A stretch of 7,655 nucleotides of DNA from Planctomycetaceae bacterium (lineage in GTDB: Bacteria > Planctomycetota > Planctomycetia > Pirellulales > Pirellulaceae): contig DMPQ01000268.1 in assembly GCA_003455945.1 (NCBI GenBank), forward strand, positions 9,707 to 17,361. Reading direction: 5' to 3'. Position numbers and translations under genes: made by a program. This document shows, piece by piece, positions 1-7,047 of the stretch (position 1 is its first letter; each line of letters opens with the position of its first letter). The notes beneath the pieces were generated by a model that was given only the letters and a program-made list of their open reading frames with translations, made no database searches and had not been told where the DNA came from.

Positions 1-916
1 ACCCGCCGATGAGCTGCATCAGGACGGCGAAGGCGAGCATCTTCTGGCCGAGCGGATCGTTGAACAGCTTCATCACGTAGTCGTAGTTGATCCGCAGCAT
101 CACGACGAAGAGCGCCGGCGGCAGCGCCATCAGCACGATGCCCGACAGTCGGCCTTCGCCGGTGAGTGCCTGGATCTGGCCCCAGATCTGGAATCGCTCG
201 CGGATCAGCTTCGAGATCTTGTCGAGAATCTCGGCGAGGTCACCACCGGTCTGGCGCTGGATGATCACCGCCGTGGCGAAGAACCGAAGGTCGACGTTCG
301 GCACTCGCTCGCAGAGTTCCTGCAGCGCCTCGTCGAGCGGCAGACCGAGATTCTGTTCGTCGAAGCAGCGTCCGAACTCGGGACCGAGCGGCGCGGTGAT
401 CTGTTCGGCCGCCAGATGGAATCCCGACGGCAGACTGTGCCCGGCTCGCAGCGCTCGCGAGATCAGATCGAGCGCCTCGGGGAGCTGCGCCCCGAACTTC
501 TTCAGCCGCTGCTTTCGCTTGAACGAGACGTAGAAGAGCGGGAGCGCGCCGAAGCCGATGGCGATCGGCACGGCCAGGAACATCATCACGCCGACGAACA
601 GCCACGCGAATCCGGAGCCGGCGGCGAGCGCGAGCGAGATCAGGATGATCTTCTGCGGCGGGACCTTCATGCCGGCCTGATCGAGCATCTTCCGCAGATC
701 GAGAAATCGAGCGACCTGCAGTTCGAGCGCGGTCGGTCGGTCGTCGTCCAGCAGCGACTTGCCCGCTCGCACCGCTTCGGGGCGATGCGACGAGGCGAGC
801 GTGGCCAGGCGGTCCTCGGCGACCGTGTCTCCTTCCCCCTTGACCAGCAGCATCACGCCGGCCGCGAGCGTCGCGACGCAGACGAAGACGGCCAGGCTCA
901 GCAGCAGCAGCATCAT
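1..916 (-). CDS. tadB: TadB, inner-membrane platform protein of a Tad (type IVc) pilus; C-terminus off the window
   Basis: Reading the minus strand from ATG at 916 gives 305 uninterrupted codons to the window edge, with no stop, so the C-terminus is missing. Residues about 3-25 form a hydrophobic N-terminal segment, and 89-130 form one or two further membrane spans. Residues about 145-270 look like a T2SSF (GspF/TadC-type) domain, with a GGDLAEILDKIS block at 224-235 and GEGRLSG at 253-259. Hydrophobic segments near 260-274 and 292-303 follow. TadB-family proteins anchor the TadA ATPase at the inner membrane during pilus assembly. The gene lies 46 bases downstream of tadA on the same strand, so the two are probably co-transcribed. 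The start is uncertain by one codon, because a second ATG follows directly, and I see no clear Shine-Dalgarno sequence. Codon use (GTC, TCG, CGA/CGG; all Lys AAG) matches tadA and cheX but not the genes right of 3,920. A tadC product is the main alternative, but order and N-terminal architecture favour tadB. Confidence 0.85.
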   Translation of the reverse strand, partial: MMLLLLSLAVFVCVATLAAGVMLLVKGEGDTVAEDRLATLASSHRPEAVRAGKSLLDDDRPTALELQVARFLDLRKMLDQAGMKVPPQKIILISLALAAGSGFAWLFVGVMMFLAVPIAIGFGALPLFYVSFKRKQRLKKFGAQLPEALDLISRALRAGHSLPSGFHLAAEQITAPLGPEFGRCFDEQNLGLPLDEALQELCERVPNVDLRFFATAVIIQRQTGGDLAEILDKISKLIRERFQIWGQIQALTGEGRLSGIVLMALPPALFVVMLRINYDYVMKLFNDPLGQKMLAFAVLMQLIGG

Positions 917-962
917 GGCTCGGGGTTCCGGTGCGGAGTTCGGGCGAAGGAACGAAGGGCGA

Positions 963-2285
963 TCAGTCCTGGAGCATCACGCGTTCGCGGAAGATGCTCG
1001 CCGGCAGCTTGACGCCGACCGACTCGAGCCGGTCCATCGACTTGGGGCGGACGCCCGTGCAGACGAAGCGGCCGATCGCGCGGCCGTTCTCGTCCACGCC
1101 GTCCTGAATGAACTTGAAGATGTCCTGCATGATGACGGTGTCCTGCTCCATCCCGACGATCTCGGTGATGTGAGTCACCTTGCGCGGACCTCCTTGCAGT
1201 CGGTTCGCCTGGACGATCAGGTTGACCGCGCTGGTGATCTGACTGCGCATCGCCTTGATGGGCATTTCGAAGCCCGCCATCATGATCATCGTCTCGAGTC
1301 GCGCGATGGCGTCGCGAGGCGTGTTGGCGTGCAGGGTCGTCAGCGATCCTTCGTGACCGGTGTTCATCGCCTGGAGCATGTCCAGCGCCTCGGGACCGCG
1401 GCACTCGCCGATGATGATCCGCTCGGGCCGCATGCGGAGACAGTTCTTGACCAGGTCGGTCGCGGTCACCGCTCCCTTCCCTTCGATGTTGGGCGGACGC
1501 GTCTCGAGCCGGACGACGTGGTCCTGCTGGAGCTGGATTTCCGCCGCGTCCTCGATCGTGATGACGCGATCCGAGTTCGGGATGAAGCTCGAGAGCGTGT
1601 TGAGCAGCGTCGTCTTTCCGGAACCGGTACCGCCGGAGATGATCACGTTCAGCCGCGCCTTCATCGCCCCTTCCAGAAACATCACCATCTCGGGCGTCAG
1701 CGCCTTGAACTTCAGCAGGTCTTCCAGCCGGAGCGGGTTGGACCCGAAGCGGCGAATCGACATCGCCGCTCCGTCGAGCGCCAGCGGAGGGATGATCGCG
1801 TTGACGCGCGATCCGTCTTCCAGACGTGCGTCGACCATCGGACAGGTCTCGTCGACGCGACGGCCGACCTTCGACACGATCCGGTCGATGATCTGCATCA
1901 GATGGTTGTTGTCGCGGAACGTCACCGGGCTCTTTTCCATCTTGCCGCGGCGTTCGCAGAAGATCTGCTTCGGTCCGTTGATCAGGATGTCGCTGATCGA
2001 CGGGTCCTTCAGCAGCAGTTCGAGCGGCCCGAGGCCGAACGTCTCGTCCAGCACCTCGTCGACCAGACGATCGCGCTCCGAACGATTGAGCAGCGCGTTC
2101 TCGGTATCGCACAGATGCTCGACGACCAGTCGGATCTCGCGGCGCAGCACGTCTCCCTGGAGATCCCCCAGGCTCTTCAGGTCGAGCTTGTCGACCAGCT
2201 TGGCGTGAATCCGCTGCTTCAGACCGTCGAAATCGTTCTGCTTCTTGAGGCCGGCGGCGGTGGTCGGAGCGATCGGCGTGGCCAT
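963..2285 (-). CDS. tadA: TadA/CpaF-family secretion ATPase for Tad pilus assembly
   Basis: This 440-residue protein is a hexameric secretion ATPase (TadA/CpaF, VirB11-like) that powers type IVc pilus assembly from the cytoplasmic face of the inner membrane. An N-terminal domain covers about 1-190, with the family signature DPSISDILINGP near 94-105. The RecA-like domain carries Walker A GGTGSGKT at 218-225, an Asp box ITIEDAAEI at 242-250, Walker B IIIGECRG at 290-297 and a His box GHEGSLTTLHAN at 310-321, so all catalytic boxes are present. The reading frame extends 77 codons further upstream, but that extension is low-complexity and Arg/Ser/Ala-rich. The ATG at 2285 gives the usual family length (about 430-480 residues), so I chose it. 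No strong ribosome binding site is visible. The C-terminal pattern (MEQDTVIMQDIFKF, then RFVCTGVRP) is one I associate with planctomycete TadA proteins; this is recall, not a search result. tadB follows on the same strand. Confidence 0.93.
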   Translation of the reverse strand: MATPIAPTTAAGLKKQNDFDGLKQRIHAKLVDKLDLKSLGDLQGDVLRREIRLVVEHLCDTENALLNRSERDRLVDEVLDETFGLGPLELLLKDPSISDILINGPKQIFCERRGKMEKSPVTFRDNNHLMQIIDRIVSKVGRRVDETCPMVDARLEDGSRVNAIIPPLALDGAAMSIRRFGSNPLRLEDLLKFKALTPEMVMFLEGAMKARLNVIISGGTGSGKTTLLNTLSSFIPNSDRVITIEDAAEIQLQQDHVVRLETRPPNIEGKGAVTATDLVKNCLRMRPERIIIGECRGPEALDMLQAMNTGHEGSLTTLHANTPRDAIARLETMIMMAGFEMPIKAMRSQITSAVNLIVQANRLQGGPRKVTHITEIVGMEQDTVIMQDIFKFIQDGVDENGRAIGRFVCTGVRPKSMDRLESVGVKLPASIFRERVMLQD

Positions 2286-2701
2286 GTCTCGGGTTCCGCA
2301 GAGGCGTTGGCGAAGGACTCCCGGAGCTGCTGCCGAACCGAACGCGCGACTCGAATCGACAGGGCGATTCGACAAGAACGGAGCGTCGGTCCGAGAACCG
2401 GGATCGGCCAACCATAGCTCAGCGGTGCGGCGCGCTCCGTTTCGCTCGGTCACCTCAGCGGCGCGCCCCGCAGCACCGCCGAACGAGCCGCGCGGCGAAC
2501 CCCTCGGTCCACCCACAACGACCGTTCGTCGGCTCGCTTGACCTCGGTACCGCGAAGCGTAGGGTTGGCCGCCCGAGAGTCGCTTCGTCTCGGTCGAGCC
2601 CGATCGATCGCAACGCTCCGTCGGTCGTGTCGATCGACGGACCTGCGAGGAACTCCGGTCGGATCCGCGCTCCGCCTCAACGACGTCTTCGGAACCGATT
2701 C
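2286..2701. other. Divergent intergenic region between tadA and cheX-like gene
   Basis: This 416-base stretch separates the minus-strand tadA start from the plus-strand cheX-like start, so it should hold promoters for both directions. The frames open through it translate to low-complexity Arg/Ser/Ala-rich sequence typical of GC-rich non-coding DNA, and I accept none as a gene. The best sigma-70-like candidate toward cheX is TTGACC at 2537-2542 with TAGGGT 16 bases later. It is weak, because the second box matches TATAAT poorly. I see no tRNA, repeat array or strong terminator here. Confidence 0.5.
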
Positions 2702-3178
2702 ATGCAAGCCGAGTTCATCAACCCGTTCATCGTCAGCTTCACCACCACCTTCCAGACGATGCTCAACCAGTCGGTGACTCGCGGCAAGCTCGCCCTCAGC
2801 GACAGCCTCGACGGGTTGTATGAGGTGAACGGCGTCATCGGACTTTCGGGCAACGCGGTCGGAACGATCGTGCTCAGCTTCCAGGAACAGGTCGCCCTCA
2901 AGGCCGCCTCGACCCTGCTCCTGACGGAAGCGGTCGAACTCGACGAAGACGTCACCGACGCGGTCGGCGAGCTGACGAACATGGTCGCCGGAGCCGCGAA
3001 GGCGAAGCTCGACCAGTACAACCTCTCGATCAGCCTCCCCAACGTCATCGTCGGTCACCAGATCGATGTCCGATTCCCCTCGACCGTCACGCCGATCCTC
3101 GTCCCCTTCACCTGCGAGTGGGGCGAGATCCGGATGCAGGTCGGCCTGGCGGTCAAGTCCTGCCCGATCAACGTCTGA
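2702..3178 (+). CDS. CheX-like chemotaxis phosphatase (CheC/CheX/FliY superfamily)
   Basis: This is a 158-residue soluble protein with the CheX fold pattern. Its central helix contains GELTNMVAG, with E90 and N93 matching the E-x-x-N catalytic pair that CheC/CheX/FliY phosphatases use to dephosphorylate CheY-P. It has one copy of that motif, as in CheX, whereas CheC normally has two. The likely role is shutting off the chemotaxis signal in the cytoplasm. It could instead be a phosphatase-like adaptor for another response regulator. The frame runs 25 codons further upstream, but that part is Arg-rich and unlike the family. ATG at 2702, followed by a start resembling family N-termini (QAEFINPFI), is preferred. 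No clear ribosome binding site precedes it. The gene sits between the divergent tad operon and fliG and shares their left-hand codon use. In planctomycetes I recall similar proteins annotated simply as CheX. Confidence 0.8.
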   Translation: MQAEFINPFIVSFTTTFQTMLNQSVTRGKLALSDSLDGLYEVNGVIGLSGNAVGTIVLSFQEQVALKAASTLLLTEAVELDEDVTDAVGELTNMVAGAAKAKLDQYNLSISLPNVIVGHQIDVRFPSTVTPILVPFTCEWGEIRMQVGLAVKSCPINV

Positions 3179-3530
3179 AACGTTCGAGCGGCCCCGAGGT
3201 CCGAGGGAGAATTCCTTGCGGCCCGAGATCTCCGCGGTTCCGGGCCCGCCGAGCGATGAGCGGGGCCCGGCAGAGTCGGGCTGACCCGCAACGCTTCCCT
3301 CGACGCTCCTCCTTTGCCTGATCGGGTCGGTCGCCCCGCTCCGAGTCTCCGCGTCAAGTCCTAAGACCCCTCCTGCCGATCAGCAACCGACGGCAGCCGA
3401 CTCGGTCGGCCGCTGCCGAACGATCTCCGCGGCGAACGATTCCCTCGCCTCGCGGAGCGAACCGGAAGATTCGAGGCCGAGGGGCGGGAAGGTCGCGGCC
3501 GAGGGATCGTCCGAGCGAGGGTGAGCATCG
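3179..3530. other. Intergenic region between cheX-like gene and fliG
   Basis: This stretch of 352 bases has no supportable gene. Frames open here on both strands are shadows with Arg/Ser/Pro-rich translations. It contains a GC-rich inverted repeat at 3240-3270 (listed separately). At its right end lies the purine-rich ribosome binding site of fliG (GAGGGTGAG, 3517-3525). I see no convincing promoter boxes, although a distance this long suggests fliG has its own. Confidence 0.5.
3240..3270 (+). terminator. GC-rich hairpin 60 bases after the cheX-like gene, possible terminator
   Basis: The arms CCGGGCCC (3240-3247) and GGGCCCGG (3263-3270) are perfect 8-base complements around a 15-base loop. 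Its position downstream of a stop codon would suit a transcription terminator. No T-tract follows, however, so it does not meet the classical intrinsic-terminator pattern. It may be a Rho-dependent pause site or a chance palindrome in GC-rich DNA. Confidence 0.3.
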
Positions 3531-4532
3531 ATGGTCGAAGTCTCGAATCTCCGCAGGGCCGCGGTCCTGCTGATGAGTCTTCCCGAGGACGAAGCGGCGA
3601 CGCTGTTGTCCCGTCTGACCCCGCGGCAGGTCGAAGCGGTCTCGATCGAGATCGCCAAGCTCGGCGCCGTCTCGGCCGAAGAACAGACCAAGGCGATCAA
3701 GGAGTTCACCCAGGCGAACCCCAAGTCGCTGACGACCAAGGTCGGCGGTCTGAACATCGCCCAGCAGCTGGTCAACAAGGCGCTCGGCGATTCGGCCAAG
3801 GAGACGCTGAACAACCTGCGGCAGTCGGTCGAGGCGCTCCCGTTCGGCTTTCTCAAGAAGGTCGATCCGCAGAACATCCAGTCCTACGTCGTCGACGAAC
3901 ACCCGCAGACCATCGCCGTCGTGCTGTCGCGCATCCGCGCCGAACAGTCGGCGCGCGTGCTTTCGGTCCTCCCCGAGACGCTGGCGCTCGACGTCATCAA
4001 CCGCCTGATCAAGATGGACTCGGTGCAGAAAGACGTGCTCGAGCGCGTCGAGCAGACGCTGCGCACCGAATTCATGTCCACGCTATCGCAGACCTCGAAG
4101 CGCGATCCCTATGCGCCGATCGCCGAGATCTTCAACTATTTCGATCGCCAGACCGAAAACCGCTTCTTCGTCGCCATGGAAGCGACGGAGAAAGAGTCGG
4201 CCGAACGCATCAAGACGCTGATGTTCACTTTCGACGATCTGGTGAAACTCGATTCCGGCGCGATCCAGACCATTCTGCGCAAGGTCGACAAGAACAAGCT
4301 CACCATCGCGCTCAAGGGCGCGTCCGAGGCCGTGCGCGACTATTTCCTGAAAAACATGTCGCAGCGCGCCGCCAAGCTGATGACCGACGATCTGCAGAAC
4401 ATGGGTCCGGTGCGGCTGAAGGAAGTCGATGAAGCGCAGGCGCTCATGATCACGACCGCGAAAGACCTCGCCGACAAGGGCGAAATCGTGATCGTGAAGG
4501 GCGCGAGCGCCGAAGACGAGTTGGTGTATTGA
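3531..4532 (+). CDS. fliG: FliG, flagellar motor switch protein, apparently hybrid between two lineages
   Basis: This 333-residue protein has full FliG length. FliG forms the upper C-ring: its N-terminal domain binds the FliF MS-ring, its middle domain binds FliM, and its C-terminal domain takes torque from the stator. The FliM-binding EHPQ motif is at residues 123-126. The residues equivalent to the E. coli torque-helix charges are all present: K262, R279, D286, D287 and R295. The start ATG at 3531 has a good Shine-Dalgarno (AGGGTGA, 3518-3524). Residues 1 to about 122 (SNLRRAAVLLMSLPEDEAATL, then FGFLKKVDPQN) resemble planctomycete FliG. From about residue 129 on (VVLSRIRAEQSARVLSVLPE, RTEFMSTLSQT, FNYFDRQTE, SAEDELVY) it resembles Caulobacter-type FliG. 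Arg codons change from mixed CGG/AGG/CGT/CGC to almost all CGC, and AAA lysine codons appear. The switch lies at about 3,891-3,920. fliH starts one base inside the stop codon. A metagenome assembly chimera is the leading explanation. Confidence 0.9.
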   Translation: MVEVSNLRRAAVLLMSLPEDEAATLLSRLTPRQVEAVSIEIAKLGAVSAEEQTKAIKEFTQANPKSLTTKVGGLNIAQQLVNKALGDSAKETLNNLRQSVEALPFGFLKKVDPQNIQSYVVDEHPQTIAVVLSRIRAEQSARVLSVLPETLALDVINRLIKMDSVQKDVLERVEQTLRTEFMSTLSQTSKRDPYAPIAEIFNYFDRQTENRFFVAMEATEKESAERIKTLMFTFDDLVKLDSGAIQTILRKVDKNKLTIALKGASEAVRDYFLKNMSQRAAKLMTDDLQNMGPVRLKEVDEAQALMITTAKDLADKGEIVIVKGASAEDELVY

Positions 4533-5164
4533 TGAGCGCCGCTCCGCAAAAAGCACCGGCCAAGTTTCTCTTCGATGTCGAATTTGGCACCGGCGGCCGC
4601 TTCGGCGATCTTTCCGGCAATGCCAAGGCGGCCATCGCCGACGCCGAGAAGATCGCCTTCCGCGAAGGCTTCGAAGCCGCGAAGAAGGAAGCCGAGCAGA
4701 AATCCGCAAGCCAGCTCGAGCGCATCGCGACCGATATGAAGCTCCTGATCGGCCGTCTCGCCGCGCTGGAAACCCAGCTCGAGCGCGAGGCGATCGATGT
4801 GGCCGCCGCGATCGCCCGCCAGCTGGCGCCTGCGCTGATCGCGCGCCAGCCGCTCGCAGAGATCGAGGCGCTGGTCGTGGACGTGCTCTCGCATGTCCGC
4901 TCCGCCCCGCATGTCGCGATCCGCGTCGCGCCGGAAATGGCGGAGACCGCCGGTGCGCGCCTGAAGAAACTTGCCGACGAGCGCGGCTTTGCGAGCCGCC
5001 TCGTGATCCTACCCGATCCCGCGATCAAGGGCGGCAACTGCCTCATCGAATGGGCCGACGGCGGCGTGTCGCGCGACATGCAGGCGATCGATGCCCGAAT
5101 TCAACAAGCGATCCAGAGTTTCCTCGGCGTGTCTCCCGGCACGGTCCAGGCGACGGAGAACTAA
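4532..5164 (+). CDS. fliH: FliH/FlbE-family flagellar export ATPase regulator
   Basis: This 210-residue protein is placed mainly by position between fliG and fliN, where Caulobacter-type operons carry flbE/fliH. FliH holds the export ATPase FliI at the base of the flagellar secretion machine through a long helix. The sequence fits: it has a short N-terminal FDVEFG segment. Then an Ala/Glu/Lys-rich, probably coiled-coil helix runs over about 28-95 and includes a GFEAAKKEAEQK stretch. A globular C-terminal part containing IAIRVAP-like and ILPDP segments follows. ATG at 4532 overlaps the fliG stop by one base (TGATG). A TTG three bases earlier is possible but less likely. The overlap and weak ribosome binding site suggest translational coupling to fliG. 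Codon use is of the right-hand type throughout. Sequence conservation in this family is low, so the name depends on context. Confidence 0.82.
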   Translation: MSAAPQKAPAKFLFDVEFGTGGRFGDLSGNAKAAIADAEKIAFREGFEAAKKEAEQKSASQLERIATDMKLLIGRLAALETQLEREAIDVAAAIARQLAPALIARQPLAEIEALVVDVLSHVRSAPHVAIRVAPEMAETAGARLKKLADERGFASRLVILPDPAIKGGNCLIEWADGGVSRDMQAIDARIQQAIQSFLGVSPGTVQATEN

Positions 5165-5167
5165 ACC

Positions 5168-5518
5168 ATGAGCGACACCAAGCCGCCGCTGCCTGACCTC
5201 GGCTCCGATCTCGACCTCGTCAATCCGGACGCCGCACCGACCGCGCCCGACAGCGATCACACGACCCGCACCGCGGCCGATCTCGAAGCGCTCTTCGACG
5301 TGCCGGTGCACGTCTCGGCGGTGCTCGGCCGCACCCGCATGGATGTGGGCGATCTTCTGAAGCTCGCGCCCGGCACCATGCTCGAACTCGACCGCAAGGT
5401 CGGCGAAGCCATCGATATTTTCGTGAACAACCGTCTGGTCGCGCGCGGCGAAGTCGTGCTCGTGGAAGACCGCCTCGGCGTGACCATGACGGAAATCATC
5501 AAAGCCGACCGGACCTGA
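5168..5518 (+). CDS. fliN: FliN, flagellar motor switch C-ring protein
   Basis: This 116-residue protein has a flexible Asp/Pro-rich N-terminus (about 1-36) and a SpoA (SpoA/FliN/FliM C-terminal) domain over about 40-111. The recognisable FliN core includes LFDVPVHVSAVLGRTRM (42-58), LLKLAPGTMLELDR (63-76) and IDIFVNNRLVARGEVVLVED (82-101). FliN packs with FliM to form the lower rim of the C-ring and binds FliH to help localise the export ATPase, so it fits beside fliH. It starts 3 bases after the fliH stop, with GGAG at 5155-5158 inside the end of fliH as a ribosome binding site. The N-terminal extension is longer than in a minimal SpoA protein, which is common in alphaproteobacteria. No anomalies are visible. 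Confidence 0.93.
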   Translation: MSDTKPPLPDLGSDLDLVNPDAAPTAPDSDHTTRTAADLEALFDVPVHVSAVLGRTRMDVGDLLKLAPGTMLELDRKVGEAIDIFVNNRLVARGEVVLVEDRLGVTMTEIIKADRT

Positions 5519-5538
5519 CCCGGCGGACGGAGAAACTT

Positions 5539-6903
5539 ATGCGCCTCCTCATCATCGGCACCCTGAAAGGCCAGCTTTCCACCGCGACCAAGATCGCAAT
5601 CGATCGCGGCGCCTCCGTCACCCACGCGGTGGACAACGAACAGGGTTTGAAAGTGCTGCGCGCCCGCGGCGCCGATCTCATCATGGCCGATGTCACGCTC
5701 GACATTCGCGATCTCGTCACCCGCATTGCCGACGAGCGCATGCATGCACCCGTGGTCGCCTGCGGCGTCGAAACCGACGCCCGCGCCGCGGTGAACGCGA
5801 TCCACGCCGGCGCGAAAGAATACATTCCGCTGCCGCCAGACCCCGAACTGATCGCAGCGGTGCTTGCGGCAGTCGCCGATGACGGCCGCGATTTCATCTT
5901 CCGTGACGAGGCCATGGCGCGCGTCGTGCGCCTTGCCGCGCAAGTCGCAGGCTCGGAAGCCTCGATCCTGATTACCGGCGAGAGTGGCACCGGCAAGGAG
6001 ATGCTTGCGCGCTTCGTGCACGTGAAGAGCCAGCGCGCGAACAAGGTCTTCGTTTCGGTGAACTGCGCCGCGATTCCGGAGAACCTTCTCGAATCCGAAC
6101 TCTTCGGCCACGAGAAGGGCGCTTTCACCGGCGCGATCGCGCGCCGCATTGGCAAGTTCGAGGAAGCCAGCGGCGGCACGCTGCTGCTCGACGAAATCTC
6201 CGAGATGGACGTGCGATTGCAAGCGAAGTTGCTGCGCGCGATTCAGGAGCGCGTCATCGACCGCGTCGGCGGCAACCGCCCCGTGCCCGTGGACATCCGC
6301 ATCATCGCGACCTCGAACCGCAATCTGGCCGAGGAAGTCCGCGCGGGACGCTTCCGCGAAGACCTGCTCTATCGCCTGAACGTCGTGAACCTGCAGATCC
6401 CGCCGCTGCGCGATCGTCCGCAGGACGTGCTCGAACTCGCGAACCACTTCATCCGCCATTATGCGGACGTGAACGGGGTTGTGGCGAAGCCGCTCTCGCA
6501 GGATGCCAAGCGCGAACTGTTGCGCAACCGCTGGCCCGGCAACGTGCGCGAGATGGAGAACACGCTGCACCGCGCGGTGCTGCTCGCTTCCGGCGACGAG
6601 ATCGGCGTCGATGCGATCCGGCTCCCCGACGGCACCTCGCTTTCCATGGCACCGAGCGGCCCGGTCGCGCATGCGCAACAGGTGTCCGACCAACTGGCGG
6701 CGTCTCTCGTCGGCCGCACGGTCGCGGACGTCGAGCGCGAGTTGATTCTCTCGACGCTGAAACATTGCCTCGGCAACCGCACACATGCCGCGAACGTGCT
6801 CGGCATCTCGATCCGAACGCTCAGAAACAAGCTCAACGAATATTCGGCCGACGGCCTCCCGATCCCCGCGCCTGCCTCGGGCATTGCAGCGGGTGCTGCT
6901 TAA
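5539..6903 (+). CDS. flbD: FlbD-type sigma-54-dependent flagellar transcription activator
   Basis: This 454-residue protein is a bacterial enhancer-binding protein. A degenerate receiver-like domain covers about 1-115. The AAA+ domain has Walker A GESGTGKE (147-154), the sigma-54-contacting GAFTGA loop (194-199), Walker B GGTLLLDEIS (212-221), sensor I IIATSNRNL (255-263), an arginine-finger segment RFREDLLYRL (271-280) and sensor II WPGNVREMEN (332-341). A Fis-type helix-turn-helix lies at about 413-436 (NRTHAANVLGISIRTLRNKL). In Caulobacter, FlbD activates late flagellar genes from ftr sites and represses fliF, under control of FliX. The receiver lacks the usual acidic pair near its start (IIG instead) and the conserved lysine (YIPLPP instead of a KP motif). 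An aspartate at residue 51 occupies the phosphosite region. This fits the phosphorylation-independent control known for FlbD. It starts 20 bases after fliN with GGAG at 5529-5532, and the operon ends with it. Confidence 0.94.
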   Translation: MRLLIIGTLKGQLSTATKIAIDRGASVTHAVDNEQGLKVLRARGADLIMADVTLDIRDLVTRIADERMHAPVVACGVETDARAAVNAIHAGAKEYIPLPPDPELIAAVLAAVADDGRDFIFRDEAMARVVRLAAQVAGSEASILITGESGTGKEMLARFVHVKSQRANKVFVSVNCAAIPENLLESELFGHEKGAFTGAIARRIGKFEEASGGTLLLDEISEMDVRLQAKLLRAIQERVIDRVGGNRPVPVDIRIIATSNRNLAEEVRAGRFREDLLYRLNVVNLQIPPLRDRPQDVLELANHFIRHYADVNGVVAKPLSQDAKRELLRNRWPGNVREMENTLHRAVLLASGDEIGVDAIRLPDGTSLSMAPSGPVAHAQQVSDQLAASLVGRTVADVERELILSTLKHCLGNRTHAANVLGISIRTLRNKLNEYSADGLPIPAPASGIAAGAA

Positions 6904-6936
6904 GTTTTTTCGCAAGACCCCTCAACGCGACAAGGC

Positions 6937-6966
6937 AAAGGCCGGAGGAAAACTCCGGCCTTTTTT
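6937..6966 (+). terminator. Intrinsic terminator of the fliG-fliH-fliN-flbD operon
   Basis: The arms GGCCGGAG (6940-6947) and CTCCGGCC (6953-6960) form a perfect 8-base stem with loop GAAAA, followed by six T residues (6961-6966). Three A residues precede the stem and extend the pairing. It lies 34 bases after the flbD stop and is a textbook Rho-independent terminator. Confidence 0.93.
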
Positions 6967-6999
6967 CCGATTTGTCGCTCCCGACGTAACACCATCGTC

Positions 7000-7047
7000 T
7001 GTCATTCCGGGGCGGCGCGCAGCGCCGAACCCGGAATCCAGAACGGC
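7000..7047 (+). repeat. REP-like palindromic repeat, copy 1
   Basis: The outer arms ATTCCGG (7004-7010) and CCGGAAT (7031-7037) enclose an inner hairpin GGCGC-GCA-GCGCC (7014-7026). The unit opens with TGTCATTCCGG and closes with CCGGAATCCAG plus an AACGGC tail. It ends one base before the stop codon of the GIY-YIG gene. Short palindromes of this kind are very common between genes in Bradyrhizobium and Rhodopseudomonas relatives, as I recall. Confidence 0.88.

Noticed and set aside
87..605. Open frames on both strands within the tadB region
   Set aside because: They overlap the TadB reading frame, which has consistent membrane segments and T2SSF motifs. The alternatives are low-complexity.
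759..2417. Long plus-strand open frame (552 codons) opposite tadA
   Set aside because: It is antisense to a tadA with all catalytic motifs. Its translation is rich in Arg, Asp, His and Val with no recognisable domain, as expected for the shadow of a GC-rich gene.
2286..2516. Upstream extension of tadA by 77 residues
   Set aside because: The extension is Gly/Arg/Ala/Ser-rich without family similarity, whereas the ATG at 2285 yields a normal-length TadA.
5257..6915. Long minus-strand open frame (552 codons) opposite fliN and flbD
   Set aside because: The opposite strand encodes complete, motif-bearing FliN and FlbD. The antisense product is Arg/Ala/His-rich and matches no family I know.
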